Positions 17,189 to 24,929 of a stretch of 34,525 bases of DNA are shown piece by piece; positions within the stretch are counted from its first letter, which is position 1; every line of letters begins with the position of its first letter. Below the pieces are notes generated by a model. It saw nothing but the letters and a program-made list of their open reading frames with translations. It was not told the DNA's origin and did no database searches. The position numbers were made by a program, and so were the translations under genes. Source of the DNA: CAVBBU01 sp963593765 (GTDB taxonomy: Bacteria; Bacillota; Clostridia; Lachnospirales; Lachnospiraceae); the NCBI GenBank assembly GCA_963593765.1, contig CAVBBU010000005.1, positions 1 through 34,525 on the forward strand, given 5' to 3'.

Positions 17189-18115
17189 ATGGGAAAGTCA
17201 CTTAGAGTAGCTTATGGAGAAGCATTAGTAAAATTAGGTAAGGCTAATGATAAGGTAGTTGTATTTGATGCAGACCTTGCACATGCAACTCAGACACTTA
17301 TATTCCAAAAGGAATTTCCAGAAAGACATTTTAATATGGGTATAGCAGAGGCTAATATGGTTTGTGCAGCTGCAGGCTTTGCACATACTGGCTATATACC
17401 TTTTGTTAGCACCTTTGCTATGTTCGGAGCGGGAAGAGCCTTTGAGCAGATTAGAAATTCAGTTTGCTATACTAATTGTAATGTAAAGTTTGGATTCTCA
17501 CATGCAGGTCTTTCTGTAGGAGAGGACGGAGGAAGCCATCAGTCTATAGAGGATATAGCACTTATGAGAGTTCTTCCGCATATGACAGTTTTTGCACCTT
17601 GCGATCCTAGAGAAGTAGAGAAGGCTGTTTTTGCAGCAGCTGAGATTGATGGACCTGTATATATAAGAGTTGCAAGACCGGTTGTAGAGGATATTACTAC
17701 AGACGATACACCTTTTATACCAGGAAAGGCAAATGTGCTTAAGGATGGTAAGGATGTATGTATTATTGCTTGTGGACTTATGGTATCTAAGGCACTCGAG
17801 GCTGCTAAGAAGCTAGAGAGCGAGGGCGTAGATGCAGCAGTTGTTAATATGCATACTATCAAGCCTATAGATTCAGAAACCATACTTAAGATGAATAATC
17901 AGTGCAAGGCAATTATAACTATAGAGGAACATTCTATAATAGGTGGTCTTGGATCTGCAGTAGCAGAGGTGCTTGCAGGTCATGCAGGAGCTAAGTTTGC
18001 TAGCATAGGAATTAAGGATAAGTTTGGTAAATCAGGTAAGCCAGACCTTCTCTTTGAGGAGTATGGACTTACATCAGATAATATAGTTAAGACATATAAG
18101 GATCTGATGAAATAA
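17189..18115 (+). CDS. Transketolase, C-terminal subunit
   Basis: This 308-residue protein covers the pyrimidine-binding and C-terminal domains of transketolase. FNMGIAEANMVCAAAGFA carries the glutamate that activates the thiamine ring. GFSHAGLSVGEDGGSHQSIEDIALMR is the central signature, and the C-terminal TIEEHSIIGGLGSAVAEVL is shared with DXS and E1-beta proteins. AGGAGGTG is placed well for the ATG. The N-terminal partner immediately upstream rules out a DXS or pyruvate dehydrogenase beta subunit. The stop codon lies at the very edge of the duplicated promoter segment before rimP, and there is no clear terminator directly after it. Confidence 0.95.
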   Translation: MGKSLRVAYGEALVKLGKANDKVVVFDADLAHATQTLIFQKEFPERHFNMGIAEANMVCAAAGFAHTGYIPFVSTFAMFGAGRAFEQIRNSVCYTNCNVKFGFSHAGLSVGEDGGSHQSIEDIALMRVLPHMTVFAPCDPREVEKAVFAAAEIDGPVYIRVARPVVEDITTDDTPFIPGKANVLKDGKDVCIIACGLMVSKALEAAKKLESEGVDAAVVNMHTIKPIDSETILKMNNQCKAIITIEEHSIIGGLGSAVAEVLAGHAGAKFASIGIKDKFGKSGKPDLLFEEYGLTSDNIVKTYKDLMK

Positions 18116-18184
18116 TAGTTGGATGTATTATATGCGAAACATATGGCTGCGAAACATATGGCGAAACATATGCAAATAAAATAC

Positions 18185-18213
18185 TTGCATTTAAAACAAA
18201 AGTATACTATATT
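18185..18213 (+). promoter_or_regulatory. Upstream promoter (copy 1) of the rimP-nusA-infB operon
   Basis: TTGCAT (18185-18190), a 17-base spacer and TATATT (18208-18213). The same hexamers and the identical spacer recur in copy 2, 95 bases downstream. Confidence 0.55.
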
Positions 18214-18279
18214 TATGTAGAACATAAGATGATTGAATAGTTGGACGTATTATATGCGAAATATATGCAAATAAAATGC

Positions 18280-18308
18280 TTGCATTTAAAACAAAAGTAT
18301 ACTATATT
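18280..18308 (+). promoter_or_regulatory. Downstream promoter (copy 2) of the rimP-nusA-infB operon
   Basis: TTGCAT (18280-18285), a 17-base spacer and TATATT (18303-18308). This is the proximal copy; transcripts should begin near 18315 and include the hairpin at 18338-18357 in their leader. Confidence 0.55.
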
Positions 18309-18337
18309 TATGTAGAACATAAGATGATTGACTAGAG

Positions 18338-18365
18338 GGTGGACCATTTGGTCCACCTTCATTTT
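18338..18365 (+). terminator. Hairpin in the rimP leader: transketolase terminator or attenuator
   Basis: GGTGGACC (18338-18345) and GGTCCACC (18350-18357) form a perfect eight-pair GC-rich stem around ATTT, followed by the imperfect T-tail TTCATTTT. It lies downstream of both copies of the promoter and 35 bases before the rimP start. As a full terminator it would block the operon, so partial termination or an mRNA 5'-end stabiliser is more likely. No partner sequence for an antiterminator was identified. Confidence 0.5.
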
Positions 18366-18392
18366 ATGAATATGCTGTTAGGAGAATTGCCT

Positions 18393-18857
18393 ATGAGTAA
18401 AGCTGATGGCTATGTAAAAAAAACAGAGGAATTTTTAGCAGGGCTTAAGCTTCCATTTGAGTTTGAGGTAGTTGATGTTGAATATGTAAAGGAAGCCGGG
18501 AATTGGTATCTTAGAGCATACTGCGATACTAAGTCAGGCATAGGAGTAGATGAGTGCGCAGACATAAGCAGGGCTCTTAGCGACTGGTTAGATAAAGAGG
18601 ATTTTATAGATGATAGCTATATACTAGAGGTCAGCTCTCCGGGACTTGGAAGAGCTCTTAAAAAGGATAAGGACTTTGAAAGAGAACTAGGAAAAAGGGT
18701 AGAGCTAAAGCTGTATAAAGCAGTAGATGGCTTAAAGGAAAATGATGGGATATTAAAATCATATGATAAGGACATAGTTATTATAGTAGGTGATAACGGT
18801 GACATTACATATGATAGAAGCAACATTGCAATAATAAGATTAGCGATAGATTTTTGA
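18393..18857 (+). CDS. rimP: Ribosome maturation factor RimP
   Basis: RimP binds the 30S subunit and helps its late maturation. The 154-residue protein contains the family motifs FEVVDVEYVKEAGNWYLR (beta-alpha domain near residues 24-41), GIGVDECADISRALSDWLD, and ILEVSSPGLGRALKKDKDF. An SH3-like C-terminal domain follows. I start at ATG 18393, eight bases after AGGAG; the longer frame back to GTG 18339 would begin inside the leader hairpin and is unlikely. It heads the nusA-infB operon, as in most bacteria. Confidence 0.94.
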   Translation: MSKADGYVKKTEEFLAGLKLPFEFEVVDVEYVKEAGNWYLRAYCDTKSGIGVDECADISRALSDWLDKEDFIDDSYILEVSSPGLGRALKKDKDFERELGKRVELKLYKAVDGLKENDGILKSYDKDIVIIVGDNGDITYDRSNIAIIRLAIDF

Positions 18858-18880
18858 TAAGCATGTAGGAGGATTTGAAA

Positions 18881-20095
18881 ATGAATAAGGAACTTATAGA
18901 AGCTCTCGACCAATTAGAGAAGGAAAAGCACATTAGTAAGCAGGTTATACTTGATGCTATAGAAAATTCTCTTATATCAGCTTGTAAGAGCAACTACGGA
19001 ACAGCAGATAATATCAAGGTGCATATCGATCCTGACACCGGAGATTATTCTGTAACACAGGAAAAAACTGTAGTAGAGGAGCTTTCTGATAATAGTGATA
19101 TATCTAAGGCAACACAGATTACACTAGAGGATGCTAAGGCAAAGAGTAAGAAGTATGAGCTAGGCGATATAGTAGGTATCCCTATAAAGTCTAAGGAGCT
19201 TGGACGTATAGCAACAGGTGTAGCTAAGAATGTTATACTTCAAAAGCTAAAGGAAGAAGAAAGAAGAGCAGTTTATCAGGAGTTCTTTGCTAAGGAAAAG
19301 GATATAGTTACAGGTATAGTTCAAAGATATGTTGGTAAGAATATATCTATAAATCTTGGAAGATGTGATGCTATGCTTACAGAAGCAGAGCAGGTAAAGG
19401 GTGAGCGTTTTAGACCTACAGAGCGTATCAAGGTATATATAGTTGAGGTTAAGGATACTACAAGAGGCCCTAGAATAACAGTTTCAAGAACCCATAAGGA
19501 TCTTGTTAAAAGGCTTTTTGAGTCAGAGGTTTCTGAGGTTAAGGACGGAACAGTTGAGATTAAGTCTATAGCAAGAGAGGCAGGCTCAAGAACAAAGATG
19601 GCTGTGCTTAGCCATGACCCAGATGTAGATCCGGTAGGAGCATGCGTCGGGCTTAATGGTGCAAGGGTCAATGCAGTCGTTGACGAGCTTCGTGGTGAAA
19701 AGATAGATATAATCAACTGGGATGAAAATCCAGCATTTCTTATTGAAAATGCACTTAGCCCGGCCAAGGTTATATGCGTAGTTGCAGACGAAGAAGCACA
19801 GGAGGCTACAGTTATAGTTCCGGATTATCAGCTATCACTTGCTATAGGTAAGGAAGGACAAAATGCAAGGCTTGCAGCAAAGCTTACTAATTTCAAGATA
19901 GATATTAAGAGCGAGTCACAGGCTAGAGAGACAGGACTATTTGAGGAGCTTGGAATAGACTATCAGCCAGAGGGTGCTCTTGATCTCGAAGAGATAGAGT
20001 ATGATGAAAATGGAGAGCCGATAGCTCCAGTAGAAGAAGATGGAAACGAAGAGCTGGCAGCTCCTGCAGAGGAAGATGAAACAAAGGAAGAATAA
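18881..20095 (+). CDS. nusA: Transcription termination/antitermination factor NusA
   Basis: NusA binds RNA polymerase and modulates pausing, termination and antitermination. The 404-residue protein has the N-terminal RNAP-binding domain (MNKELIEALDQLEKEKHISK), an S1 domain near residues 135-200 (GIVQRYVGKNISINLG), and two KH domains containing DPVGACVGLNGARVNAV and LAIGKEGQNARLAAKL. An acidic C-terminal tail of about 45 residues replaces the AR repeats of proteobacteria, as in other Firmicutes. ATG 18881 is chosen over an in-frame TTG at 18875 because AGGAGG lies eight bases before it. Confidence 0.97.
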   Translation: MNKELIEALDQLEKEKHISKQVILDAIENSLISACKSNYGTADNIKVHIDPDTGDYSVTQEKTVVEELSDNSDISKATQITLEDAKAKSKKYELGDIVGIPIKSKELGRIATGVAKNVILQKLKEEERRAVYQEFFAKEKDIVTGIVQRYVGKNISINLGRCDAMLTEAEQVKGERFRPTERIKVYIVEVKDTTRGPRITVSRTHKDLVKRLFESEVSEVKDGTVEIKSIAREAGSRTKMAVLSHDPDVDPVGACVGLNGARVNAVVDELRGEKIDIINWDENPAFLIENALSPAKVICVVADEEAQEATVIVPDYQLSLAIGKEGQNARLAAKLTNFKIDIKSESQARETGLFEELGIDYQPEGALDLEEIEYDENGEPIAPVEEDGNEELAAPAEEDETKEE

Positions 20096-20117
20096 GCTGC
20101 TTTAATATAGAAAGGAT

Positions 20118-20402
20118 ATGATGGTGACACTTAAAAAGGTTCCGCTTAGAAAATGCATAGGCTGCCAAGAAATGAAAGAAAAAAAAGAGCTTATTAGAAT
20201 AGTTAAGCAGGCAGACGAAAGCATAGGCATAGACATAACAGGCAAGTTAAATGGCAGAGGTGCTTATATATGCCCTAGCATAAAATGCATGGAGCTTTGT
20301 AAAAAAAGTAAGGCGCTTGACAGAGCCTTTAAGACTAACATATCTAAGGATATATATGATAATATATATGAGGGGATAGCCGAAATTGAAGCAGGAAGAT
20401 AG
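20118..20402 (+). CDS. rnpM: RNase P modulator RnpM (YlxR, DUF448)
   Basis: A 94-residue basic protein with the YlxR signature VPLRKCIGCQEMKEKKELIRIV and GRGAYICPSIKCMELCKKSKAL; the cysteines are family-typical. YlxR was shown to bind the RNase P RNA and modulate its activity in Bacillus, hence RnpM. It lies between nusA and infB, its usual place. Three in-frame starts compete: ATG 20118, ATG 20121 and GTG 20124. AAAGGA at 20111-20116 is best spaced for the GTG, so the true protein may be two residues shorter. The 3' end overlaps ylxQ by 17 bases. Confidence 0.92.
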   Translation: MMVTLKKVPLRKCIGCQEMKEKKELIRIVKQADESIGIDITGKLNGRGAYICPSIKCMELCKKSKALDRAFKTNISKDIYDNIYEGIAEIEAGR

Positions 20403-20700
20403 AATATATAGCTTGCTTGGACTTGCCTCAAAGGCTGGACTTGTATCTAGCGGAGAGTTTTCTGTAGAGCAGTCTGTCAAAAGGGATAAGGCAAAGCTTG
20501 TTATAGTAGCTAGTGATGCATCAGATAATACAAAGCAGCTTTTTGTTAATAAATGTAGGTTTTATAAAATTCCAATAAGAATATATGGAGATAAATTAGG
20601 TATTGCACATGCTATAGGTAAGGAGCTTAGAACATCTGTAGCAGTAGAGGATACAGGACTGGCAAAAAAAATTATAGGCTTAGTAGACATACGGAGGTAG
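20386..20700 (+). CDS. ylxQ: L7Ae/eL8-family RNA-binding protein YlxQ
   Basis: A 104-residue member of the L7Ae/L30e/YlxQ family of kink-turn RNA-binding proteins. SLLGLASKAGLVSSGEFSVEQSVKR and KLVIVASDASDNTKQLF are the recognisable blocks. The cellular role is not settled. The start is TTG 20386, inside the end of rnpM, with GGGG about ten bases upstream; the MKQEDRIYSLLGLA N-terminus matches family expectations. It precedes infB by four bases after the stop. Confidence 0.88.
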   Translation: MKQEDRIYSLLGLASKAGLVSSGEFSVEQSVKRDKAKLVIVASDASDNTKQLFVNKCRFYKIPIRIYGDKLGIAHAIGKELRTSVAVEDTGLAKKIIGLVDIRR

Positions 20701-20704
20701 GGGA

Positions 20705-23602
20705 TTGAGAATCAACGAATTATCAAAGGAATTAGGAATTACAAATAAGGAGCTAATAGCCTTCCTTGAGGAAAAGGGCATTACAGGAAAGACACATATG
20801 TCTAATGTCTCAGAGAGTGAAGAATCTATGGTTAGAGATAGATACTCTAAGAAGGCAGGAGCTGCAGCTAGCAAGGAGCAGGTAGCTGATAATAAAAAGA
20901 ATGAACCTCAGGAAGATAAAGTAAAAAAGGATGAAGCCCCAAAGAGTACGACATCTGATAAAAAGGAAGAAGCAAAAGGAAACGCTCCTTCTGAAAAAAA
21001 GGATGAAGCTCCAAAGAGTGCTGAACAGGATAAAAAGGAGGAAGCTCCTCGTAAGAAGAAGCTTACTGCTGTTTTCCGTCCTCAAAATGCACAGCAGCCT
21101 AGACCTGCAAGACCTAAGCCAAACACAAATAAGCCTACAGGAAGAGTTATAGCAGTTGCTAAGCCAGAAGAGCCTAAAAAGGAGATTGAGCCTAAGGCTG
21201 AAGTAATCCCAGAGGTAAAGACTGAGCAGCCAAAGGTAGAGGCACAAAGTGCTCCAGTAGAAAAGAAGCCAGAAAATGAGGCAGCAGTAGCTCCTGCAGC
21301 CTTAACTCCTAGCAAAGAGCCAGATAAGATAGTACTTCCAAAGTCACTTGGCAATGTTTACGATGAGATGAATAAGCAGGCAGCTGCTAAAAAGGCAGAG
21401 GCTAGTACTAACCAGCCTAGATTTACCGCTGTAAGAAGTGACAGAAGACCTACTAATGACAGACGTATGCCTGCTAGAAATAATAATTTCCAAAATAAAA
21501 ATCAAGGCAGCTTTCAGGGTAAGAATAGACCTACTCAGGGAGGCGGCTTTAACAAGGATCAAAATCAGGGTAGAGCAAGAACTCAGGGCAGCAGCTTTGG
21601 ACAAAGAAATGGAGCTGCAGCTAGAAGCACTGGCTCTGACATGGATGGATCATTATTTAAAAAACCAACTAATAACAGAGCAGCAAACAAGAACAACTAT
21701 AAGAATAAGCCGGTAGATAAGAAGCATAGAACAGAGGATGGACCAAACACTAACAAGGGTAAGGTAAGCAGACATCCGTTTATAATGCCTGTTAAGCAAA
21801 AGGAAGATAAGGTAGAGGATGATATAAAGGAGATCATCATCCCAGATACACTTACTATAAAGGAGCTTGCTTCTAAGCTTAAGCTACAGCCATCTACTAT
21901 AGTTAAAAAGCTATTCCTTAAGGGTGAGATAGTAACTCTTAATACTGAGCTTACATATGAGCATGCTGAGGAGATAGCACTTGAGTATGATGTACTTTGT
22001 ACTAGAGAAGAAAAGGTAGATGTTATCGCAGAGCTACTTAAGGAGGGCGAAGAGGATGAAAAGGATATGACCTCTAGGCCGCCAGTAGTTTGCGTAATGG
22101 GACATGTTGACCATGGTAAGACATCGCTTCTTGATGCTATAAGAAAAACAGATGTAACGGAGCATGAGGCAGGAGGAATAACACAGCACATAGGTGCATA
22201 TCAGGTTAAGATTAATGACAGACTTATAACCTTCCTTGATACTCCGGGACATGAAGCATTTACCGCTATGCGTATGAGAGGAGCACAGGCAACTGATATA
22301 GCTGTACTTGTAGTTGCAGCAGATGATGGAGTTATGCCTCAGACCATAGAGGCTATTAACCATGCAAAGGCAGCAGGGGTAGAGATAATAGTTGCTATAA
22401 ATAAGATAGATAAGCCATCTGCAAATGTAGACAGAGTTAAGCAGGAGCTTTCTGAATATGAGCTTATACCAGAGGACTGGGGTGGAGATACAACCTTCTG
22501 TGAGGTATCTGCACATACTAAGGAGGGTATTCCTAATCTTCTTGAAATGATACTTCTTACAGCAGATGTAAAGGAGCTTAAGGCTAATCCTAATCGTAAG
22601 GCAAGAGGACTTGTTATAGAGGCAGAGCTAGATAAGGGAAAGGGACCTGTAGCAACTGTACTTGTTCAAAAGGGTACATTGCATGTTGGTGATTTTATAG
22701 CAGCAGGAGCATGCTCTGGTAAGGTTAGAGCTATGATGAATGATAAGGGACAGAGAGTTGAAAAGGCTCTTCCTTCTACACCTGTTGAGATACTAGGACT
22801 TGACAATGTTCCAAATGCAGGTGAGATATGTCTTGCAATGGATAATGATAAGGAGGCTAAAAACTTTGCGGCAACCTTTATAAGCGAGGGCAAGAATAAG
22901 CTTATCGAGGATACTAAGGCTAAGCTTTCTTTAGATAATCTCTTCGACCAGATGAAGGCAAGTGACATTAAGGAGCTGCCTATTATAGTTAAGGCTGATG
23001 TACAGGGATCTGTAGAGGCTGTTAAGCAGTCGCTTGGAAAGCTATCTAATGAAGAGGTACAGGTTAGAGTTATACATAGCGGAGTTGGTGCAATCAATGA
23101 ATCAGATGTATCACTAGCTGCTGCAAGTAATGCGATAATTATAGGCTTTGATGTAAGACCAGATACTACAGCTAAGGCTACAGCAGAAAGAGAAAAGGTA
23201 GATATAAGACTTTATAAGGTTATCTATCAGGCTATCGAGGATATAGAGGCTGCTATGAATGGTATGCTTGCTCCTATATATGAGGAGAAGGTGCTTGGAC
23301 ATGCAGAGGTTAGACAGCTGTTTAAGGCATCTGGAGTTGGTACTATAGCCGGTGCATATATACTAGATGGTAAGTTTGAGAGAGGCTGCAAGGCTAGAAT
23401 TACTAGAGATGGCGAGCAGATATTTGATGGAGCATTAGCATCACTTAAGAGATTTAAGGATGATGTTAAGGAGGTTACAGCCGGATATGAGTGCGGACTT
23501 GTATTTGATAAGTTTAATGACCTTCAGGAGCTGGATCAGATAGAGGCCTATGGTATGGTAGAAGTGCCAAGAGGTGAAAGAAATGAGAAAAAACAGCAAT
23601 AA
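20705..23602 (+). CDS. infB: Translation initiation factor IF-2
   Basis: IF-2 is the GTPase that places initiator fMet-tRNA on the 30S subunit and promotes subunit joining. The 965-residue protein begins with an IF2_N helix-turn domain (MRINELSKELGITNKELIAF), then a long disordered Lys/Glu/Pro/Ala and Asn/Arg/Gly linker (about residues 55-370), a second IF2_N module (IPDTLTIKELASKLKLQPST), and the GTPase domain with GHVDHGKT at 466-473, DTPGHEAF and NKIDK. The linker includes a 24-residue imperfect tandem duplication. The start is TTG 20705, seven bases after GGAGG. The 3' end overlaps rbfA by 20 bases. Confidence 0.98.
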   Translation: MRINELSKELGITNKELIAFLEEKGITGKTHMSNVSESEESMVRDRYSKKAGAAASKEQVADNKKNEPQEDKVKKDEAPKSTTSDKKEEAKGNAPSEKKDEAPKSAEQDKKEEAPRKKKLTAVFRPQNAQQPRPARPKPNTNKPTGRVIAVAKPEEPKKEIEPKAEVIPEVKTEQPKVEAQSAPVEKKPENEAAVAPAALTPSKEPDKIVLPKSLGNVYDEMNKQAAAKKAEASTNQPRFTAVRSDRRPTNDRRMPARNNNFQNKNQGSFQGKNRPTQGGGFNKDQNQGRARTQGSSFGQRNGAAARSTGSDMDGSLFKKPTNNRAANKNNYKNKPVDKKHRTEDGPNTNKGKVSRHPFIMPVKQKEDKVEDDIKEIIIPDTLTIKELASKLKLQPSTIVKKLFLKGEIVTLNTELTYEHAEEIALEYDVLCTREEKVDVIAELLKEGEEDEKDMTSRPPVVCVMGHVDHGKTSLLDAIRKTDVTEHEAGGITQHIGAYQVKINDRLITFLDTPGHEAFTAMRMRGAQATDIAVLVVAADDGVMPQTIEAINHAKAAGVEIIVAINKIDKPSANVDRVKQELSEYELIPEDWGGDTTFCEVSAHTKEGIPNLLEMILLTADVKELKANPNRKARGLVIEAELDKGKGPVATVLVQKGTLHVGDFIAAGACSGKVRAMMNDKGQRVEKALPSTPVEILGLDNVPNAGEICLAMDNDKEAKNFAATFISEGKNKLIEDTKAKLSLDNLFDQMKASDIKELPIIVKADVQGSVEAVKQSLGKLSNEEVQVRVIHSGVGAINESDVSLAAASNAIIIGFDVRPDTTAKATAEREKVDIRLYKVIYQAIEDIEAAMNGMLAPIYEEKVLGHAEVRQLFKASGVGTIAGAYILDGKFERGCKARITRDGEQIFDGALASLKRFKDDVKEVTAGYECGLVFDKFNDLQELDQIEAYGMVEVPRGERNEKKQQ
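20923..21066 (+). repeat. 72-base tandem duplication in the infB linker
   Basis: GGATGAAG followed by CCAAAGAGT recurs exactly 72 bases apart (20929 and 21001), and GATAAAAAGGA recurs at 20957 and 21029, the same period. The unit is 24 codons; both copies encode KKDEAPKS followed by DKKEEA. The third bases differ enough that it is not brand new. In-frame growth or loss would only change linker length. Confidence 0.7.
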
Positions 23603-23966
23603 AAGCATGCGAATTAATTCCGAGGTGGCAAAGGAGCTTTCCTCTATAATTCGTGAGGTTAAGGATCCTAGGGTGGATCTTATGACTACAGTTACAGATG
23701 CTATAGTTACTACAGATTTAAAATATTGTACTGTATATATAAGTGTGCTTGGCGATGACGAAAAATATGAGAGTACGTTAAAGGGACTTGCAAGTGCAAC
23801 AGGCTTTATAAGATATGAGCTTGCACATAGGCTTAATCTTAGAAATACACCAGAGCTAAAATTTGTTGCAGACAAGTCGCTAGCATATGGTATGCATATG
23901 GACGAGCTGATAAGTAAGGTCGTTAAGCATGATGAGGATAGTAATAAAGAAGATATAGAAGATTAA
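23583..23966 (+). CDS. rbfA: 30S ribosome-binding factor RbfA
   Basis: RbfA is the KH-like factor for 16S 5'-end processing and late 30S maturation. The 127-residue protein has the signatures EVAKELSSIIREVKDPRV and YCTVYISVLGDDEKYE, then GFIRYELAHRLNLRNTPELKFVAD split across the C-terminal half. I place the start at ATG 23583 (MRKNSNKSMRINSEVAKE), eight bases after GAGG; a GTG at 23574 would add three residues but overlaps that ribosome binding site. It overlaps the end of infB, its usual partner. Confidence 0.95.
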   Translation: MRKNSNKSMRINSEVAKELSSIIREVKDPRVDLMTTVTDAIVTTDLKYCTVYISVLGDDEKYESTLKGLASATGFIRYELAHRLNLRNTPELKFVADKSLAYGMHMDELISKVVKHDEDSNKEDIED

Positions 23967-23967
23967 T

Positions 23968-24915
23968 ATGAATAAGCTTATAGAAAAAATAGAAAATGCT
24001 ACTACGATAGCTATATTAGGACATCTAAATCCGGACGGAGACTGCATAGGCTCTACGCTTGCATTGTATAATTATATTAGGAAGGTTTATTCTGAGAAAA
24101 AGCCAGTGGTATATATGAAGGGCTACTCAGATAAGTTTTCTTATCTAAAGGGTTATGAGGATATAGCTAGTGAGCCGTCAAGTGATAAGCTGGATTTAGT
24201 TTGCTGCCTTGATGCATCTGATGAAGAAAGGCTATATGACTTTGGACCTATGCTAAAGGAAGCTAAGGATACTATCTGCATAGACCATCATATAACTAAT
24301 ACTGGATATGCACTAGATACTATATGCAATCCAAATGCAAGCTCTGCCTGCGAGGTGCTTTATGAGCTTTTAGATCCTGCTCTTATAGATAAGGATATAG
24401 CAACCTGTCTTTATACAGGAATAGTACATGATACAGGAGTATTTAAATATTCATCTACATCAGAGAGAACTATGCAGATTGCAGGGCAGCTGATGAGCCT
24501 TGGCATAAGCTTTGGTGAGATAATAGATGGCAGCTTTTATAGAAAAACCTACAGACAGCTGCAGGTGCTTGGAAGGGCACTGCTTGAGAGCATAACCTTT
24601 TTTGATAACAAATGCATATTTAGTGTAATTAATTCTAAGGAAATGCAATTTTATGGAGTTACAAGCAAGGACTTAGATGGAATTGTTGAGCAGCTGCGTA
24701 ATACCGAGGGAGTAGAATGTGCTATATTCCTATATCAGGTAGATACGCAAAAGTATAAGGTAAGTCTTCGCTCACTTAATATAGTGGATGTTAGCAAGGT
24801 GGCATCCAAATTCGGCGGCGGCGGACACATACGTGCAGCAGGCTGCACCATGCTAGGAAGCACATATGATATAATCAATAATCTGTCAGATGAGATAAGT
24901 AAGCAGCTTAGCTAA
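23968..24915 (+). CDS. nrnA: Bifunctional oligoribonuclease/PAP phosphatase NrnA
   Basis: NrnA is a DHH/DHHA1 phosphoesterase that degrades nano-RNA and dephosphorylates 3'-phosphoadenosine 5'-phosphate. The 315-residue protein has the metal-binding motifs LNPDGDCIGS near residues 20-29, the DHH triad at Asp106-His107-His108, and the substrate-binding GGGGHIRAAG beginning at 283 in the DHHA1 domain. It follows rbfA by one base with a weak ribosome binding site, so it relies on translational coupling. This position, between rbfA and truB, is standard in Firmicutes. Confidence 0.95.
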   Translation: MNKLIEKIENATTIAILGHLNPDGDCIGSTLALYNYIRKVYSEKKPVVYMKGYSDKFSYLKGYEDIASEPSSDKLDLVCCLDASDEERLYDFGPMLKEAKDTICIDHHITNTGYALDTICNPNASSACEVLYELLDPALIDKDIATCLYTGIVHDTGVFKYSSTSERTMQIAGQLMSLGISFGEIIDGSFYRKTYRQLQVLGRALLESITFFDNKCIFSVINSKEMQFYGVTSKDLDGIVEQLRNTEGVECAIFLYQVDTQKYKVSLRSLNIVDVSKVASKFGGGGHIRAAGCTMLGSTYDIINNLSDEISKQLS

Positions 24916-24929
24916 TGATAGGAGATTGA

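Larger units (their letters stand above)
18114..18330 (+). repeat. Tandem direct duplication of a promoter segment
   Basis: Two copies of one segment lie head to tail between transketolase and rimP. Copy 1 is 18114-18235 (122 bases) and copy 2 is 18236-18330 (95 bases). Outside a 27-base insertion in copy 1 they differ at about three positions by eye, and the last 66 bases or so are nearly identical. The insertion is a local triplication of GCGAAACATATG (18134-18145, 18149-18160, 18161-18172); copy 2 has a single diverged unit GCGAAATATATG (18256-18267). Each copy carries the same candidate promoter. Confidence 0.9.

Noticed and set aside
16387..18115. Frameshifted or broken transketolase
   Set aside because: Each half has its own strong ribosome binding site and complete domain set; split transketolase is a known natural form in Clostridia and archaea.
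18134..18172. CRISPR-like repeats (three copies of GCGAAACATATG)
   Set aside because: Units are 12 bases, adjacent or separated by three bases, with no spacers and no cas genes nearby; they are a local triplication in a promoter copy.
18338..18357. T-box riboswitch before rimP, because GGTGGACC resembles part of the T-box bulge sequence
   Set aside because: The bulge lacks the expected extra base and following conserved bases, no specifier stem or long leader exists, and the downstream genes are not tRNA-synthetase or amino-acid genes.
21697..22191. Long minus-strand open frames across infB (also 20810-21247 and 22666-23097) and across rbfA (23441-23875)
   Set aside because: They lie entirely or mostly inside well-conserved plus-strand genes, are Ser/Leu/Cys-rich reverse-frame products, lack recognisable domains, and reflect the plus-strand codon bias.
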